A DNA stretch of 7,037 bases, taken from Candidatus Dadabacteria bacterium (GTDB taxonomy: Bacteria; Desulfobacterota_D; UBA1144; Nemesobacterales; UBA2774). Numbering within the stretch: position 1 is the stretch's first letter; each line of letters opens with the position of its first letter. The DNA lies in contig JAHKKQ010000114.1 in NCBI GenBank assembly GCA_020027805.1, positions 1 through 7,037 on the forward strand, written 5' to 3'. Shown here piece by piece: positions 5,809 to 7,037 of the stretch. The translations under genes and the position numbers were made by a program. The notes beneath the pieces are model-generated. The model saw only the letters and a list, made by a program, of their open reading frames with translations, searched no databases and was not told where the DNA came from.

Positions 5809-6321
5809 TCAAGCCCTGCCCCAGAGCTTTTTCGGGTAGTCGTATTCGAGGAGCCTGCCCCCGCCCTTTCCGACGTCCTTCCATTTACGGGCGTCGAATT
5901 CGAGGAGCACCACGCCGCATGTGGGGATGTTGTCTATTCCGGCGTTCGAGATCTCGTTCGCGAAGGAGGTGACGGCGGGGTTGTGGCCGACGAGCATCAC
6001 GGAGCCGTACCTGTCGTCGAGCTCTTTTACCACTTTCATGAGGCCGTCGCCTTCGAACGTGTAGAGCCCCTCGTTCACGGCCACGTCCGATTTCTTGAAG
6101 CCGAGCTCCTTCGCGATCTTCTCGGCGGTCTTGAGAGCGCGCACCGCGGGGCTCGAAGTGATTAGCCCGGGCTTGACGGAATATCCGGCCAGGTGCTTCC
6201 CCATTTTGGGGGCTTCTTCCTTGCCCCTCTGGTTGAGGGGTCTCTGCCTGTCGTCGAGCCCGGCGTCGTCCCAGCTCGATTTCGCGTGGCGCACGATGAA
6301 AAGGGTTTTGGATTCGGGCAT
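5809..6321 (-). CDS. sixA: SixA-type histidine phosphatase
   Basis: This 170-residue protein is a short histidine phosphatase of the SixA branch. The catalytic RHAKSSW motif gives Arg11 and the phospho-accepting His12. The second Arg61 lies in TSSPAVRAL, the acid Glu84 in NEGLY, and His113 in VGHNP completes the active site. E. coli SixA removes phosphate from His residues of phosphotransfer proteins (NPr of the nitrogen phosphotransferase system, and formerly ArcB); the target here is unknown, and small-molecule phosphatase activity is possible. The protein is slightly longer than typical SixA. No signal peptide is seen, so it is cytoplasmic. The start has AGAGG (6330-6334) 8 bases upstream. 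The gene is first in a probable two-gene unit with rraA. Its upstream region lies inside the IPTL-CTERM remnant on the opposite strand, and I see no strong promoter there. Confidence 0.92.
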   Translation of the reverse strand: MPESKTLFIVRHAKSSWDDAGLDDRQRPLNQRGKEEAPKMGKHLAGYSVKPGLITSSPAVRALKTAEKIAKELGFKKSDVAVNEGLYTFEGDGLMKVVKELDDRYGSVMLVGHNPAVTSFANEISNAGIDNIPTCGVVLLEFDARKWKDVGKGGGRLLEYDYPKKLWGRA

Positions 6322-6476
6322 CGGGGTTTCCTCTTTTTAAGGCTAACATCCGCGAGAGGGATGGCAAGGCGGTCGTTCCGACGCTTTCCGAGTGGGGCAT
6401 GATAGCGGCGGCGGGGGGATTGGTGTTGATCGGGGTGTTCTTCGCGGTTAGGCGCAGGAAGGCGTTTAACACTTAG
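6300..6476 (+). pseudogene. Headless IPTL-CTERM protein-sorting tail (gene remnant)
   Basis: From 6375 to the TAG at 6474-6476 the plus strand encodes VPTLSEWGMIAAAGG, then a hydrophobic helix (LVLIGVFFAV) and RRRKAFNT. That is the full tripartite IPTL-CTERM sorting signal: VPTLSEWG motif, membrane helix and basic end. The frame is open back to a stop at 6297-6299 but contains no ATG, GTG or TTG codon, has no ribosome site, and its first part overlaps the start of sixA on the other strand. The body of the exported protein is therefore missing. A hairpin repeat and a strong plus-strand terminator follow, as expected for the original gene end. I read it as the 3' relic of a surface or secreted protein gene truncated by deletion or rearrangement. 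The residues before 6375 may not be original coding sequence. Confidence 0.8.
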
Positions 6477-6495
6477 TAAGAAAGAGATATAAATC

Positions 6496-6534
6496 CACCC
6501 TAACCCTCCTTTATGAAAGGAGGGAGTTAAGGAA
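6496..6534. repeat. CCCTCCTT/AAGGAGGG hairpin repeat, copy 2
   Basis: CCCTCCTTT (6504-6512) and AAAGGAGGG (6516-6524) form a perfect 9-base stem with a 3-base loop, followed by AGTTAAGG. The 8 outer bases of each arm are identical to the copy at 680-700, and both copies carry a CCCT-rich leader and a TTAA trailer. It sits 27 bases after the IPTL-CTERM stop codon. Confidence 0.65.
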
Positions 6535-6584
6535 TAAATCTGGATTTCCGATTAAGGCGTTCGGAAATTGACAGCAAAATACGG

Positions 6585-6621
6585 AGCCTCTTCCTCCCGA
6601 GCGGGGGAAGGGGCTTTTTTT
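6585..6621 (+). terminator. Strong intrinsic terminator
   Basis: AGCCTCTTCCTCC (6585-6597) pairs with GGGGGAAGGGGCT (6603-6615) in a 13-base stem with two G-T wobbles and a 5-base loop, followed directly by a run of T to 6621. It works on the plus strand, where the only upstream coding sequence in the window is the IPTL-CTERM remnant, so it looks like the terminator of that lost gene. It also insulates the next gene from read-through. Confidence 0.85.
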
Positions 6622-6697
6622 ATTGGAAACGGTTCCGGAATGACTGGAATGGAAAAAGAGGGATCTCACATCGGGGCCGGGAAAGTTGAACATTCTG

Positions 6698-6726
6698 TTG
6701 TTAATTCCCGCGATGTATTGTAAAAT
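6698..6726 (+). promoter_or_regulatory. Sigma70-type promoter of the right-end gene
   Basis: TTGTTA (6698-6703; four of six to TTGACA) and TAAAAT (6721-6726; five of six to TATAAT) are spaced by 17 bases. Transcription would start near 6733, leaving a leader of about 28 bases that holds the Shine-Dalgarno GAAGGAGG at 6745-6752, 8 bases before the ATG. Confidence 0.6.
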
Positions 6727-6760
6727 CGATAATCTTAATAACTTGAAGGAGGATGAATAT

Positions 6761-7037
6761 ATGAATACTTACACCCATAAAGCATTACCGTTTTATGTCT
6801 TCGCGCTTTCTGTATTGGGACTTTTGTTTGTTTTTTTTCCATTTAAGTTGATATTCGGGCAAGTGGCTGAACCATTCGAGCTTATCGCCAACTCGAGATG
6901 TCTTGCGTTCGGCTTGGATCCCGGTCAGGGCATGGAGTTTATTGAGGAGCCTCTTGAGGGATGGAAGCTCTCGGACATAGATTGTGAGAGCGTTCCGGGC
7001 ATTGGTATCACAATCTTCGAAGACGGCGCAAGCATTG
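6761..7037 (+). CDS. Secreted or surface protein, N-terminal part (runs off window)
   Basis: The first 92 residues are visible and the frame is open at the window end. The start is well supported by GAAGGAGG 8 bases upstream and a promoter before it. Residues about 9-32 (FYVFALSVLGLLFVFFPFKL) are hydrophobic after a short N-terminus with one Lys, and IFGQVA-EP offers a plausible signal peptidase site near residue 36, so export is likely. The following part contains two cysteines (47 and 75) in SRCLAF and DIDCES, and EEPLEGWKLSDIDC. That phrase resembles the ...P.GW.LT.I.C pattern of prealbumin-like/SpaA-type repeats found in many IPTL-CTERM proteins. This resemblance is from recall and tentative. 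It may be an intact relative of the remnant at 6300-6476, which would predict an IPTL-CTERM tail at its unseen end. The first 100 bases are AT-richer than the neighbouring genes. Confidence 0.8.
   Translation, partial: MNTYTHKALPFYVFALSVLGLLFVFFPFKLIFGQVAEPFELIANSRCLAFGLDPGQGMEFIEEPLEGWKLSDIDCESVPGIGITIFEDGASI

Noticed and set aside
5885..6472. Minus-strand 195-residue frame overlapping sixA
   Set aside because: It is antisense to the IPTL-CTERM tail and out of frame with sixA, becoming Arg-rich without motifs.

Overview
The window is about 7 kb of a GC-rich Gram-negative-type genome. Five complete genes lie on the minus strand. Near the right edge, a decayed plus-strand gene end is followed by the start of a plus-strand gene that runs out of the window. 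The IPTL-CTERM sorting tail on the plus strand and the several short dispersed hairpin repeats between genes suggest an environmental proteobacterium-like or related candidate-phylum organism. A deltaproteobacterial/Desulfobacterota or Dadabacteria-like source is my guess from recall and is not proven by the sequence.

Layout by coordinate: 1-835 is repeat-rich non-coding DNA. 836-1519 (minus) is an SRAP/YedK-type protein that crosslinks to abasic sites in DNA. 1520-2027 is non-coding, with repeats and a probable SRAP promoter. 2028-3050 (minus) is a SAM-dependent O-methyltransferase of the acetylserotonin/plant-OMT type. 3051-3288 is a short gap holding a repeat core and a cluster of palindromes. 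3289-5163 (minus) is a cobalamin-binding radical SAM protein of the HpnP-like/DUF4070 type with an unusual C-terminal domain that looks STAS-like. 5164-5265 holds a good sigma70-type promoter for it. 5266-5760 (minus) is RraA and 5809-6321 (minus) is a SixA-type histidine phosphatase; these two are probably co-transcribed. 6300-6476 (plus) is a start-less remnant encoding only an IPTL-CTERM tail. It is followed by a dispersed hairpin repeat and a strong intrinsic terminator (6585-6621). A promoter (6698-6726) and Shine-Dalgarno (6745-6752) then lead into a secreted protein beginning at 6761.

How the genes fit together: minus-strand transcription would run sixA-rraA, then the radical SAM gene from its own promoter, then the methyltransferase and SRAP. 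The radical SAM protein and the O-methyltransferase are neighbours on one strand and both use SAM, so a shared small-molecule or lipid tailoring pathway is plausible but unproven. SRAP, RraA and SixA are general housekeeping or stress functions with no visible link to it. The plus-strand cell-surface locus at the right looks like a damaged gene followed by a second surface-protein gene, possibly of the same kind.

The most notable observations are the STAS-like extension on the radical SAM protein, the headless IPTL-CTERM remnant with its orphan terminator, the intact D-X20-R-D aldolase-type motif in RraA, and the apparent leaderless start of the SRAP gene. I found no CRISPR array, tRNA, rRNA, transposase or phage gene.
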